Virus record (IMG/VR): IMGVR_UViG_3300009504_000001
Coordinates: 1-49,567 of that record
Reading direction: 5' to 3' (one strand)
DNA length: 49,567 bases
Source of the DNA: a virus
Part shown: piece by piece, positions 1-5,937 of the stretch
Numbering within the stretch: the first letter of the stretch is position 1
Layout of the letters: the number at the start of each line of letters is the position of its first letter
Program-made: the position numbers and the translations under genes
The notes under the pieces: generated by a model
Database searches by the model: none
What the model saw: the letters and a program-made list of their open reading frames with translations, nothing else
What the model was told of the DNA's origin: nothing

Positions 1-123
1 AACAACGCATTCAACAGTTCCTCTCCTCTCTCCACCACGGCCATGACACCGAACAGTGGCGTACGGAATACATACTTCTCCAACCCTCCCCGAGTCTCCG
101 AGGTGCCCGTACTCAGGCTCAAC
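1..123. repeat. Terminal direct repeat, left copy
   Basis: Bases 1-123 are identical to 49445-49567. The repeat lies inside a gene that is intact only when the two ends are joined, which shows that the molecule is circular or terminally redundant and that the genome is complete. It may be a true packaging redundancy or only the overlap left by assembling a circularly permuted genome. Confidence 0.97.
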
Positions 124-125
124 AT
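1..125 (-). CDS. 5' end of the gene that crosses the genome join (partial)
   Basis: The ATG at 125-123 overlaps the stop of the gene at 119-343 as ATGTTGA. It begins the protein whose remainder is encoded at 49567-49171. Only about 41 codons lie here because the window was cut inside the gene. The complete description is under the 49171-49567 entry. Confidence 0.75.
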   Translation of the reverse strand, partial: MLSLSTGTSETRGGLEKYVFRTPLFGVMAVVERGEELLNAL

Positions 126-343
126 ATTCCCCAGACCCCTCTGAGAGTATGATCGTGAACGAGGATCACGATGTCCCCATCTGGTCCCTTCGGACTGGTG
201 TGCTCGAAGGGGGTGTAGTTCTCCTCAACGTCCTGTCCTGTCAGATGCAGGCTCTTCCTGCACGACAGGCACTCGACCAGCACTCCCACCGGAGTGTAGT
301 CATCGACCACCAGAATCTGATGGCCAATCTTCTTGCAACTCAT
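119..343 (-). CDS. Small hypothetical protein, 74 aa
   Basis: I do not recognise this protein. The chosen ATG overlaps the stop of the upstream gene as ATGA and is preceded by a strong AAGGAGG, so the two genes are translationally coupled. The sequence starts MSCKKIGHQ and has a second pair of cysteines (CLSCRK, about residues 25-30), giving a possible small metal-binding site. A central LVVDDYTPVG stretch is hydrophobic. It belongs to the leftward early operon, whose members are mostly short proteins of unknown function. Confidence 0.7.
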   Translation of the reverse strand: MSCKKIGHQILVVDDYTPVGVLVECLSCRKSLHLTGQDVEENYTPFEHTSPKGPDGDIVILVHDHTLRGVWGIC

Positions 344-687
344 CCCATACCTTCCTCCTTTAGGAGTGCTCTGACTCTCTCTTCCCCCGCTATGCGGAGG
401 GCGAACTGAAGTGATCCCCGAAGTCCATCGAGAACCTCCACCGCACATCGCTCTCGCTCTAATGCCGGACGCTCGTCATAGTCCCGGCAGAGCTGGATAA
501 TGCGGATGGCTGTCTCAATGGGATTGCCGGAGATGGCGAAGAATGTGTCGATCACTACTCGGTCGCGGCTGACCTTCACATCGCCGCCGACTCCCTTGTG
601 AGTGACCTCCACAGTGCGAGTGAACTTCTCTCCATGCCGCTCTGCTACTTGCGGCAGGAGCAGGGCCATGACTCTCTGCACATCCAT
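340..687 (-). CDS. Hypothetical protein, 115 aa
   Basis: No family is recognised. The start (MDVQRVMALL) is chosen because AGGAAG lies six to eight bases upstream, and an in-frame extension farther upstream would read through the tRNA-like element at 744-803. The protein looks alpha/beta, with alternating strands around residues 24-55 and a helical second half containing IRIIQLCRDY and GEERVRALLK. It ends in an ATGA overlap with the next leftward gene. Confidence 0.75.
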   Translation of the reverse strand: MDVQRVMALLLPQVAERHGEKFTRTVEVTHKGVGGDVKVSRDRVVIDTFFAISGNPIETAIRIIQLCRDYDERPALERERCAVEVLDGLRGSLQFALRIAGEERVRALLKEEGMG

Positions 688-743
688 GTCTTCCTCCCAT
701 TTCTGGAGGCTCCCGGTGACTCTCCTCGGATGTGAGGAGAGAG

Positions 744-803
744 TGGACACGGTGGGAGTCGAACCCACAGACGACCGGGAGTACGTCAGCCCTATGCGTG
801 CCC
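744..803 (-). ncRNA. tRNA-like element with T arm and acceptor stem, no normal D arm
   Basis: On the minus strand a perfect T arm (GTGGG, loop TTCGACT, CCCAC; 752-768) is followed by CGTGTCC and A. These seven bases pair with GGGCACG at 803-797 (six Watson-Crick pairs and one G-U). The 28 bases between acceptor strand and T stem are too few for both a D arm and an anticodon arm. They can form one hairpin, GACG/CGTC with a ten-base loop. Total length is 60. No CCA is encoded. This is either a D-armless or decayed tRNA, or an acceptor-T minihelix used for something else such as RNase P processing of the leftward transcript. No anticodon can be assigned. Confidence 0.5.
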
Positions 804-807
804 AAGT

Positions 808-829
808 GTGGGGGCCGTTTGGCCCCCAC
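808..829 (-). terminator. Strong GC hairpin after the 846-1223 gene
   Basis: A perfect nine-base-pair stem, GTGGGGGCC with a four-base loop and GGCCCCCAC, lies 17 bases past the stop of the leftward gene at 846. There is no T tract, so it may be a weak intrinsic terminator, an mRNA 3' end stabiliser or a processing signal just before the tRNA-like element. Confidence 0.5.
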
Positions 830-845
830 GAGGTACATCTCGAGG

Positions 846-1223
846 CTACTCCTCGACAACGATCCCGACCTCCCGAAGCGCCTGGAGCTGAGCGGGGGTG
901 AACTTGAGCGCGGCGACCTTTTCCTTCGCCATCTTCGGCCGCGCACGCACCCGACCACCACCACGGCCGCCGGCGTACGTATAGGTGTCTGCATACGCCT
1001 GCACTTCCTCGGCTCCCTCTTCGAGCCTGTCCCGACACCCACCCTGTACCTTGACGACCCAGGTCTGCCACGCCAGGTCAATCACATCAGCGGGGAAGTT
1101 CGCTACGAGGTCGAGCGCGGCGAACTCTTCGAGCGTCTCCGGCTTCCGCTTCGTGGTGACTGTGACTTTCCCCAACTCGGGGCGGGTTCGAGACGATACG
1201 GTGAAGCTGTCCTGCTTGGCCAT
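846..1223 (-). CDS. Hypothetical protein, 125 aa
   Basis: No family is recognised. The ATG has AAGGAGG seven bases upstream. The sequence is charged and lysine/arginine-rich, with a Gly-Arg-rich linker near residues 86-95 (GGRGGGRVRARP). The C-terminal segment (FTPAQLQALREVGIVVEE) resembles a small helix-rich tail. The gene has its own promoter directly upstream (1290-1318) and a strong hairpin directly downstream, so it may be an independent transcription unit within the early block. Confidence 0.75.
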   Translation of the reverse strand: MAKQDSFTVSSRTRPELGKVTVTTKRKPETLEEFAALDLVANFPADVIDLAWQTWVVKVQGGCRDRLEEGAEEVQAYADTYTYAGGRGGGRVRARPKMAKEKVAALKFTPAQLQALREVGIVVEE

Positions 1224-1289
1224 CAGGCCCTCCTTGTTCTAATATGGGGAGAAAATTGGGCGTCTCCCCGGCGCCCACCGTGGATTATC

Positions 1290-1318
1290 AATATACCATG
1301 TCGGAGGTCAGTTGTCAA
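1290..1318 (-). promoter_or_regulatory. sigma70-type promoter reading leftward
   Basis: On the minus strand TTGACA (1318-1313), a 17-base spacer and TATATT (1295-1290) give a near-consensus promoter. The spacer ends in CATGG before the -10 box, as in the promoter at 3773-3802. Transcription would start near 1283 and read the gene at 1223-846. The -35 box overlaps the stop region of the preceding gene. Confidence 0.8.
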
Positions 1319-1587
1319 CCCCTCTCATCAAGTTGTGTCTGTAGTCCGAAGATCTCGCGATTCAGAGTTTCAATCTCGTCCTTCAACGCGACGATCTCCT
1401 CGTCTCTCTCCTGTACTTCATCCCGCAGATCAGTGTTGACCTGCCGAACATCTTCGACGAGATCCATTATGTCGCAGGATTCTCTGACGAGCTTATCCTG
1501 TAGGTCTGCCACCTGATTTGCGATCTCTTCGACACGCCGGGCTGCCGACCTTATCGTATCGAGATCGCCGCAACTATACCTCGCCAT
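1315..1587 (-). CDS. Coiled-coil protein, 90 aa
   Basis: The protein is almost entirely heptad-type coiled coil from about residue 15 to 85 (for example VEEIANQVADLQDKL and EIVALKDEIETLN). No enzyme motif is visible, so an oligomeric scaffold or adaptor is likely. The ATG has GGAGGA upstream and overlaps the 3' end of the gene at 1574-1780 by 14 bases. Confidence 0.78.
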   Translation of the reverse strand: MARYSCGDLDTIRSAARRVEEIANQVADLQDKLVRESCDIMDLVEDVRQVNTDLRDEVQERDEEIVALKDEIETLNREIFGLQTQLDERG

Positions 1588-1780
1588 CGGATTCCTCCTC
1601 CTTCGCCATGTTGATGTGCCTCAGAAGTCCCCACACGTGGTCATTTATGGTGCAGAGTAGAAAGGTAGTCAGATCAGCCCTACCTATGTTCGATAGCACT
1701 TCGGTCTCATCATGCTCGAATATTGCGCGCAACGCTTCAACGCCCATCGCGATAGACCTATAGTATGTCTTGCGTTTCAT
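1574..1780 (-). CDS. Small hypothetical protein, 68 aa
   Basis: No family is recognised. It is a mostly helical small protein beginning MKRKTYYRSIAMGVEAL and ending acidic. The ATG has AGGAGG five to six bases upstream. Its 3' end overlaps the coiled-coil gene that follows, so the two are probably co-translated. Confidence 0.72.
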   Translation of the reverse strand: MKRKTYYRSIAMGVEALRAIFEHDETEVLSNIGRADLTTFLLCTINDHVWGLLRHINMAKEEESDGEV

Positions 1781-1882
1781 CTTCTCCTCCTAGTTAGACT
1801 CACAACGGATCGCCGTCATTCCACCGCCGGGGCGGGGAGGGGCGGCATCCCGGACCACACACCCTTCTCCGACACCTGATGA

Positions 1883-2251
1883 CTAATGCCGTACGTTCCG
1901 CGATCCCCACATCTTCTCATCCGCGTCGAGCTTACCCTGCACACTCCTCACCGCATCCTCGTGTGTTATCTCGAGTCCATGCTCGATCATAATGAAGCGA
2001 AGGAGAAGGAGAAGGGCAGTCGTCCCACTACAGATGTCAATGATAAACGCTTCGAATATCTCGGACGTCGATGGGTAGTTCCTCCTAACGGTTGCGATGA
2101 TGTCGGTCATATCCCGAGAGGCGGTGACTAGGTCAGTCTCGATAGCGTCGAGAAGCGCCTCCAGGTTTCGCACTGCTTCGAGTGTCTCCCCGTTGAACTC
2201 CTTAGCCAACTTGGCGAACTCTTTCTTGGGTATGTCGTCGACGTAGGCCAT
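1883..2251 (-). CDS. Hypothetical helical protein, 122 aa
   Basis: No family is recognised. The protein is predicted helical throughout. A hydrophobic stretch about residues 66-87 (IIDICSGTTALLLLLRFIMI) could be a membrane helix or a buried core helix. If it is membranous, this early protein could act at the host envelope, but that is inference. The ATG has an AGGAG-like site upstream. The 100 bases between this gene and the next one leftward (1781-1882) hold a GC-rich run with a possible short CCGCC/GGCGG stem and no gene. Confidence 0.72.
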   Translation of the reverse strand: MAYVDDIPKKEFAKLAKEFNGETLEAVRNLEALLDAIETDLVTASRDMTDIIATVRRNYPSTSEIFEAFIIDICSGTTALLLLLRFIMIEHGLEITHEDAVRSVQGKLDADEKMWGSRNVRH

Positions 2252-2282
2252 CCTAGTACTCCTGATCCACGGGTGTAATGAC

Positions 2283-2319
2283 GGGAGCCAGCCACCGTGA
2301 CCGGCTCCCCTCGGTGGCT
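2283..2319 (-). promoter_or_regulatory. Two mutually exclusive hairpins after the 2318-2518 gene
   Basis: Two perfect seven-base inverted repeats interleave: GGGAGCC (2283-2289) with GGCTCCC (2303-2309), and AGCCACC (2290-2296) with GGTGGCT (2313-2319). The 5' arms abut, so both stems cannot easily form together. This is the geometry of an attenuator or antiterminator pair. It sits at the stop codon of the leftward gene and 32 bases before the start of the next. Confidence 0.5.
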
Positions 2320-2518
2320 AGCTCCTCACCCACGACCGCCGTGACGGGGAGGTAACTCGGAACCCCGCCCGGACGATATCCAGATACTGCTCGTCAGTGA
2401 TGGGTGTGAATGGCAGACCGCGCGTCTTGTGCGCGGCGCGATGTCTACCTGTGTTCCTCTTGAAGATAGGCCCCTGAATGCGGGTGAGGAACGGCGCGAG
2501 TGGCACTGTTTTGTTCAT
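2318..2518 (-). CDS. Small basic protein, 66 aa
   Basis: No family is recognised. It is strongly basic (segments FKRNTGRHRAAHKTRG and SPSRRSWVRS), which suggests nucleic-acid contact or a structural fragment, but no fold is evident. The ATG has GGAGGAAG upstream at good spacing. The stop codon lies within the arm of the interleaved hairpins described at 2283-2319. Confidence 0.7.
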   Translation of the reverse strand: MNKTVPLAPFLTRIQGPIFKRNTGRHRAAHKTRGLPFTPITDEQYLDIVRAGFRVTSPSRRSWVRS

Positions 2519-2543
2519 GTCTTCCTCCCGGTTAGTGTACTGT

Positions 2544-2795
2544 CTACCACGCGATGAACTGCACCGGACCGTCTATCACCTCAAGGTCCGATGGAACGTC
2601 GGGATGAGGCATCGCCTCACCGTCTGCCGCGTACTGAGTGAACCCACCCATACCGTTCTCAACCTCGATCTCGAACGCCGCCGCATGAGGCTCGGAGTAT
2701 CCCGGACCGAGGCGAATGGTGAGTTCAGACCCTGCGTACTCGAACCTAAACTCATCGCCGGGTTCGAGCTTGTTCAGAATGGTGAGCTTTGGCAT
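2544..2795 (-). CDS. Small hypothetical beta-rich protein, 83 aa
   Basis: No family is recognised. Alternating hydrophobic residues (LTILNKL, FRFEYAG, LTIRLGP, FEIEVENG) indicate a small acidic beta-sheet protein. The ATG has GGGAGG upstream. Its leader carries both a promoter (2875-2903) and the GTTCAA palindrome (2827-2841) between promoter and start, so it is a likely regulated first gene of a sub-operon running to 1315. Confidence 0.75.
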   Translation of the reverse strand: MPKLTILNKLEPGDEFRFEYAGSELTIRLGPGYSEPHAAAFEIEVENGMGGFTQYAADGEAMPHPDVPSDLEVIDGPVQFIAW

Positions 2796-2826
2796 TTTCT
2801 ACCTCCCGGTTCTGGTGTATACCGAC

Positions 2827-2841
2827 GTTCAACAATTGAAC
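2827..2841. promoter_or_regulatory. Operator-like palindrome GTTCAACAATTGAAC
   Basis: This is copy 1 of 7 in the genome. The symmetry extends outward: ACCGA on the left and TCGGT on the right make a 27-base near-perfect palindrome. It lies about 30-40 bases downstream of the predicted start of the leftward promoter at 2875-2903, a repressor roadblock position. Confidence 0.7.
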
Positions 2842-2874
2842 ATCGGTGGTGGAGCGTAAGTCTGAATATACCCC

Positions 2875-2903
2875 AATATAACCCATCTGCACCCACTATG
2901 CAA
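2875..2903 (-). promoter_or_regulatory. sigma70-type promoter reading leftward
   Basis: On the minus strand TTGCAT (2903-2898), a 17-base spacer and TATATT (2880-2875). It sits between the stop at 2909 and the start at 2795. A second TATATT (2864-2869 complement) follows closely. The GTTCAA palindrome lies in the predicted leader. Confidence 0.6.
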
Positions 2904-2908
2904 GGGGT

Positions 2909-3439
2909 CTACCCAAAGTCGCCGAAGCCTAACTTCTTCATCACATCCTCTCCACTCTCGACCCTATCCACCGGGAAGCGCAACGATCCATCCGCCTGCC
3001 GATCCTCCTTCATATCAACGTAGGCCCGCCATCCGAGGTCGAGGCAACTCTGTTTAAACTTCTCGAGGTCAAACCCGGCGGAGGGGAAGAACTCGAGGAT
3101 AGCCATATTCCCTCGATACTTACCGAGGTCGGCGAGTGCCATCACTTCATTCCTCCTGCGAGGCGCACTAACTCTCCCACTCTTCGGCCGAATCAGAAGA
3201 TGATCTTTCTCCAACGTCACTCGGACCTGCCCTCTCAACTCAGCAAACCTCCCATCGAACTCCTCGATGAATACCTCGGCCGACTTCAGAAGTTGAAACA
3301 TCTTATACTGCTCGTTGGTCAGCCTCTCCGGTGCCACATCGATGTGGAGCTCTTCTCCCTTCTCCACCACCACCAGGAGGATGGCCTCGAGTATCTCCCG
3401 ATTCGTCCTCACCGTATCGACACTCAGACTATACGCCAT
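2909..3439 (-). CDS. Hypothetical protein, 176 aa
   Basis: No family is recognised. The N-terminal half is helical and acidic (residues 12-60). A basic patch (KSGRVSAPRRRNEV, about 85-98) precedes a beta-rich C-terminal half with LEFFPSAGFD and GWRAYVDMK. The ATG is two bases past the stop of the upstream gene and has only a weak ribosome site, suggesting translational coupling. Confidence 0.72.
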   Translation of the reverse strand: MAYSLSVDTVRTNREILEAILLVVVEKGEELHIDVAPERLTNEQYKMFQLLKSAEVFIEEFDGRFAELRGQVRVTLEKDHLLIRPKSGRVSAPRRRNEVMALADLGKYRGNMAILEFFPSAGFDLEKFKQSCLDLGWRAYVDMKEDRQADGSLRFPVDRVESGEDVMKKLGFGDFG

Positions 3440-3441
3440 GA

Positions 3442-3726
3442 TTATATCTTCGGTTTATGCGTGGAGGTCGGCGTACCGCGAGGCGTGCTTGGCTCCCGCT
3501 CATCACGGTCATCCGGCCCAGTGCGTGGATCGCCGCCAACTGACGCGTGTATGGCTGCATCGAGCTCCGGCATCGGATCAGCCGGGCACGTCGATATATG
3601 TTCGCCGAGATCGTAGATAATCTTCGGACTAACATAGGAGCCCTTCTTCTGGGATGACGAGGAGAAGTGATAGTTCTTCCGCGCATCGTTATCCGACCAC
3701 ACTTTCCCACACCTATGGCATCTCAT
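3442..3726 (-). CDS. Small protein with N-terminal CxxC knuckle, 94 aa
   Basis: The start is MRCHRCGKVW, chosen because AAAGGAGAG lies seven bases upstream and the promoter -10 box lies 47 bases upstream. One CHRC knuckle and a later cysteine and histidine (HISTCP, about residue 43-48) could hold zinc. The C-terminal third is Pro/Thr/Asp-rich and probably disordered. It is the first gene after the promoter at 3773-3802. Confidence 0.72.
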   Translation of the reverse strand: MRCHRCGKVWSDNDARKNYHFSSSSQKKGSYVSPKIIYDLGEHISTCPADPMPELDAAIHASVGGDPRTGPDDRDEREPSTPRGTPTSTHKPKI

Positions 3727-3772
3727 AGCTCTCTCCTTTGACACAGATAAATCCCAATTGCCCACTACAACC

Positions 3773-3802
3773 AATATACCATGTGTCAACCTCCGTTGTC
3801 AA
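3773..3802 (-). promoter_or_regulatory. sigma70-type promoter reading leftward
   Basis: On the minus strand TTGACA (3802-3797), an 18-base spacer and TATATT (3778-3773). The first bases (TTGACAAC) and the end of the spacer (CATGG before TATATT) match the promoter at 1290-1318. A second TTGACA lies within the spacer. It drives the gene at 3726 and probably those down to 2909. Confidence 0.78.
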
Positions 3803-3920
3803 CCATCGGAGTTAAGTCATACTTATATAGACCGTACACCATACGCCACGAGGCGTACGGTCAACCCCTATACTTTCCCACGGGTTGACAACGTCGGTGT
3901 GCCGTGGTTGGAGTCTGAAT

Positions 3921-4212
3921 TTCCAACCACCAACCACCAATCAACTACATATACTACTACTACTAACGCATGTCCCCGGGATGCGGGTATTGGCAATTGG
4001 AAAGACAGGGGGGTGGGCATAGAGGGGGGCTTAGATATGTATATAGATAAATATATACTATATATATAGAATATATATAAGATATATATATAGTATATAT
4101 ATAACTATACCTCTATCTTCTCCGCCCTCTCTGCCTACACATCTCGAAACCCAAATGCCAAAACCCGTATACCCGGGGGGTCCATTAGTAGTAGTAGTAG
4201 TTGTCGTTGGAA
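3921..4212. repeat. Giant imperfect inverted repeat with A+T core (candidate origin)
   Basis: The two halves are inverted copies about a centre near 4075. ACTACTACTACTAAC (3953-3967) matches the complement of the GTAGTAGTAG tract (4185-4201). CCCCGGG, CGGGT and TTGGCA (3974-3995) match CCCGGGG, ACCCG and TGCCAA (4156-4178) in mirrored order and spacing. ATATACTATATATA (4053-4066) matches the complement around 4086-4100. TTCCAAC (3921-3927) and GTTGGAA (4206-4212) may extend it. About 75 central bases (4035-4110) are nearly pure A+T. No gene fits here; the 580 bases between 3727 and 4307 are non-coding. A replication origin or DNA-end processing site is the leading idea. Confidence 0.75.
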
Positions 4213-4243
4213 CACGAAGGCGAGACGAGGGGAGGCGAGACGA

Positions 4244-4277
4244 AGAAGCGCCCACGAGTCAAACCCGGGGCGCTTCT
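4244..4277 (-). terminator. Hairpin terminator after the 4308-4673 gene
   Basis: A perfect ten-base-pair stem (AGAAGCGCCC at 4244-4253, GGGCGCTTCT at 4268-4277) with a 14-base loop lies 31 bases past the leftward stop at 4308. The strand continues TCGTCTCGCC, only moderately T-rich. It would keep leftward transcription out of the inverted repeat. Confidence 0.6.
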
Positions 4278-4307
4278 CAACTCGGACCAGGGGGAGCAGT
4301 AGTTAAT

Positions 4308-4673
4308 TTAACTCTCAGCCTGACTCTGACTGCGGCAGCAGCCGAAGTCGCACTCACCTTCGACGATCTCCCACTCGTGCACACAGACGGCGCGCTTCAC
4401 TGTCTCCACATCGTGCTTGCGGAGTCTCTCGATTGCACCGAGGATCAGACCCAACGATGTCTCATCGTCGTCATCGAGTGGGTAGCGATCTACATGGATC
4501 ACTACTGTATACATCTTCGCACCGTCGATGCCAGTGGCCTTCGGTCGGCCTACGTACGCTCTTATCATTCGACGCAGTAGTGTCGCCTCTCCGTCATCCG
4601 GAAACACACTCCTCCGACGCGCACACTTCGACAAGGCAGTGTCTCCACACTGCTTACACTCGTACTTAGCCAT
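4308..4673 (-). CDS. Zinc-finger-like hypothetical protein, 121 aa
   Basis: The N-terminus has CKQCGDTALSKC (residues 6-17), a CxxC-x8-C arrangement. The C-terminus adds a cysteine cluster (CVHEWEIVEGECDFGCC, about 97-113), together enough for a zinc site. The middle, MYTVVIHVDRYPLDDDDETS, is a beta strand with an acidic loop. No known family can be named. The ATG has AGGAGG seven to eight bases upstream. The gene is followed by the hairpin at 4244-4277. Confidence 0.72.
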   Translation of the reverse strand: MAKYECKQCGDTALSKCARRRSVFPDDGEATLLRRMIRAYVGRPKATGIDGAKMYTVVIHVDRYPLDDDDETSLGLILGAIERLRKHDVETVKRAVCVHEWEIVEGECDFGCCRSQSQAES

Positions 4674-4725
4674 AACTATCCTCCTAGTCTAGCTCCCACC
4701 TGACCCAAGTTGTCAAACATCTAAC

Positions 4726-4775
4726 GATGCCCGTAGGGATTCGAACCCCATTACTACCCCGGCGGCGGCGGGCAT
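4726..4775 (-). ncRNA. tRNA-like acceptor/T-arm minihelix
   Basis: On the minus strand a T arm with loop TTCGAAT (stem TGGGG/CCCTA; 4734-4750) is followed by CGGGCAT, which pairs perfectly with ATGCCCG (4775-4769). Only 18 bases (GC-rich, then GTAGTAA) lie between acceptor strand and T stem, so there is no room for D and anticodon arms. No CCA is encoded. It repeats the layout of the element at 744-803. Its place between the stop at 4806 and the start at 4673 suggests an RNA processing site or relic tRNA. Confidence 0.5.
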
Positions 4776-4805
4776 GTAGATCAGGACGCGCGGCTCACGT
4801 TACGA

Positions 4806-5156
4806 CTAGATGACTGTATTTCCCAGCGACTTGAGATACGCGATCTGTTCGTCACTGAACGCTATAACCTTCGTATCGACCGGCAGATGCGGTTCCGCGA
4901 CAGGCTTGTTATCCAGCCGCTTCATCAGACAGTCCTGCGCGTGCTCCTTCAACGCCTTGCCCTGTAGGCCGGCCTTCATGGCCTTCCGTAGATCGCCCTG
5001 TACGTCTACACGCAGGGTCGACCCGGCGAAAGCCTTGTAGTAGCATGTGCGCTTCCTTGCTTCGAGTGCTTCGTCGTAAGTGGGATAGGTTATGCTTATC
5101 TCCACTTCGGGCGAATGTTCGTCCTTCGAGCACTTGAATTTCAGATCCATTGGCAT
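4806..5156 (-). CDS. Hypothetical protein, 116 aa, first gene of leftward early unit
   Basis: No family is recognised. The start MPMDLKFKC is chosen because GAGG lies eight bases upstream and the in-frame sequence farther upstream looks non-coding. The first 50 residues form beta strands (VEISITYPTYDEALEARKR), the rest is basic and helical (GDLRKAMKAGLQGKALKEHAQD). The C-terminal FSDEQIAYLKSLG resembles a short helical cap. It is the first leftward gene next to the divergent control region, so it is probably expressed very early. Confidence 0.75.
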   Translation of the reverse strand: MPMDLKFKCSKDEHSPEVEISITYPTYDEALEARKRTCYYKAFAGSTLRVDVQGDLRKAMKAGLQGKALKEHAQDCLMKRLDNKPVAEPHLPVDTKVIAFSDEQIAYLKSLGNTVI

Positions 5157-5641
5157 ACGAACCTCACATGTGAAAGACCTTGTTTCGTTGACACAAGTAT
5201 GGCTCGTGTGCCGCGCGCCCCAACCCAAATTGTGAAACAGCCTATGGAGCTTTGGTGTCAAGCTCACCCACAATCCATTGCACGACTCATGCCACAATGC
5301 CAAAAAGTGAAGGAAACCCATGTGCGCCTTGCGAAAGCGCTTGCGGCATGAACCTTGCATTGACCATGCAAAAATTGCCGTGAGCCGGCAATGTTTACAC
5401 ACCCCACGAAACCCATTGGGGCGCAAGGCTTCGAGGCGCGTTTCAATGGTGGAAACATACCTTCCCTATGCAATCTTTTCCGAATTCAAGAATCATGCCA
5501 AACCTACACAAGTAAATCGTGATTTACTTAACGGCGGACGCCAATGGGTGGCCTTGTGTCGTGGCGCCGTGTTTGATTCTCATTCTCACCTACGACCGCC
5601 AATTGAAATGGCTTCGTGACAATTGAATTCGACCCCGGGCA
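5157..5641. other. Non-coding half of the divergent control region, unusual composition
   Basis: About 480 bases without a convincing gene. Word use differs from the rest of the genome: rich in CAATG/CATTG, TGCC and TTG, poor in the GAG/CTC runs seen elsewhere. It holds short hairpins, for example ATTGCCG/CGGCAAT (5374-5392) and the near-perfect palindrome AAGTAAATC-GT-GATTTACTT (5510-5529). No consensus leftward promoter is clear; TTGACA at 5247-5242 (minus strand) lacks a good -10 box. It may hold binding sites for the early leftward gene or be acquired DNA. Confidence 0.5.
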
Positions 5642-5665
5642 GCCCCCCATCAGGCGAAGGGGGGC
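5642..5665. terminator. GC hairpin in the divergent control region
   Basis: GCCCCCC (5642-5648) and GGGGGGC (5659-5665) form a perfect seven-base-pair stem with a ten-base loop. No gene ends beside it on either strand, so it would act as an insulator between the two diverging transcription units rather than an ordinary operon terminator. Confidence 0.45.
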
Positions 5666-5775
5666 GCCCTATGATCCTCACACAAATTTACCGTCTTGAG
5701 ACTCTAGAGAAAATTTTTCGGAGGAGGTCAAAATAGCCATGCATTTGCACCAGCACGGTATATATTATATCAGGC

Positions 5776-5811
5776 CGCGGGAGAACATGGACTGTTCGCG
5801 GGAGAACATGG
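5776..5811 (+). repeat. Two direct repeats of 15 bases, 21-base period, upstream of the late promoter
   Basis: CGCGGGAGAACATGG occurs at 5776-5790 and 5797-5811. The 21-base period puts both on the same face of the helix. The copies end 60 and 39 bases before the -35 box of the promoter at 5850, where paired activator sites are expected. Confidence 0.6.
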
Positions 5812-5849
5812 GTGAAATTACATCGAGTATACCTCATGTACTCCTAACC

Positions 5850-5879
5850 TTGACAACGGACCACTGTTCATGTTATATT
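5850..5879 (+). promoter_or_regulatory. Main rightward (late operon) promoter
   Basis: TTGACA (5850-5855), an 18-base spacer and TATATT (5874-5879). Its TTGACAAC start and CATG before the -10 box match the leftward promoters at 1290 and 3773. Transcription would start near 5886 and read all rightward genes from 5938 on. The GTTCA palindrome at 5902-5916 lies in the leader. Confidence 0.82.
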
Positions 5880-5901
5880 CCAGGTAGATCGGGGGACTGT
5901 T

Positions 5902-5916
5902 GTTCATTTATTGAAC
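5902..5916. promoter_or_regulatory. Operator-like palindrome GTTCATTTATTGAAC
   Basis: Copy 2 of 7, with one mismatched pair (CAT instead of CAA). It begins about 16 bases after the predicted start of the main rightward promoter, so a protein bound here could block the late operon. Confidence 0.65.
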
Positions 5917-5937
5917 GAGATAGGCGGCCGACGTGGT

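Noticed and set aside
744-803. A normal tRNA gene or integrase attachment site
   Set aside because: The body is too short for a cloverleaf, and no integrase is present to use an attachment site.
3889-3916. TTGACAAC on the plus strand as another promoter
   Set aside because: The -35 and following bases resemble the promoter family, but no TATATT-like -10 box lies 16-19 bases on, and no rightward gene follows.
4008-4029. G-quadruplex at the G-rich flank
   Set aside because: Runs of G are present, but spacing is irregular and they are explained as part of the inverted repeat.
4686-4716. TTGACA with TAGACT as a leftward promoter for 4308-4673
   Set aside because: The spacer would be 19 bases and the start site would fall in the ribosome site. 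Left out as a feature.
5320-5619. Rightward frame of 99 codons in the control region
   Set aside because: Residue use looks random, there is no conserved pattern, and it lies in the region of hairpins.
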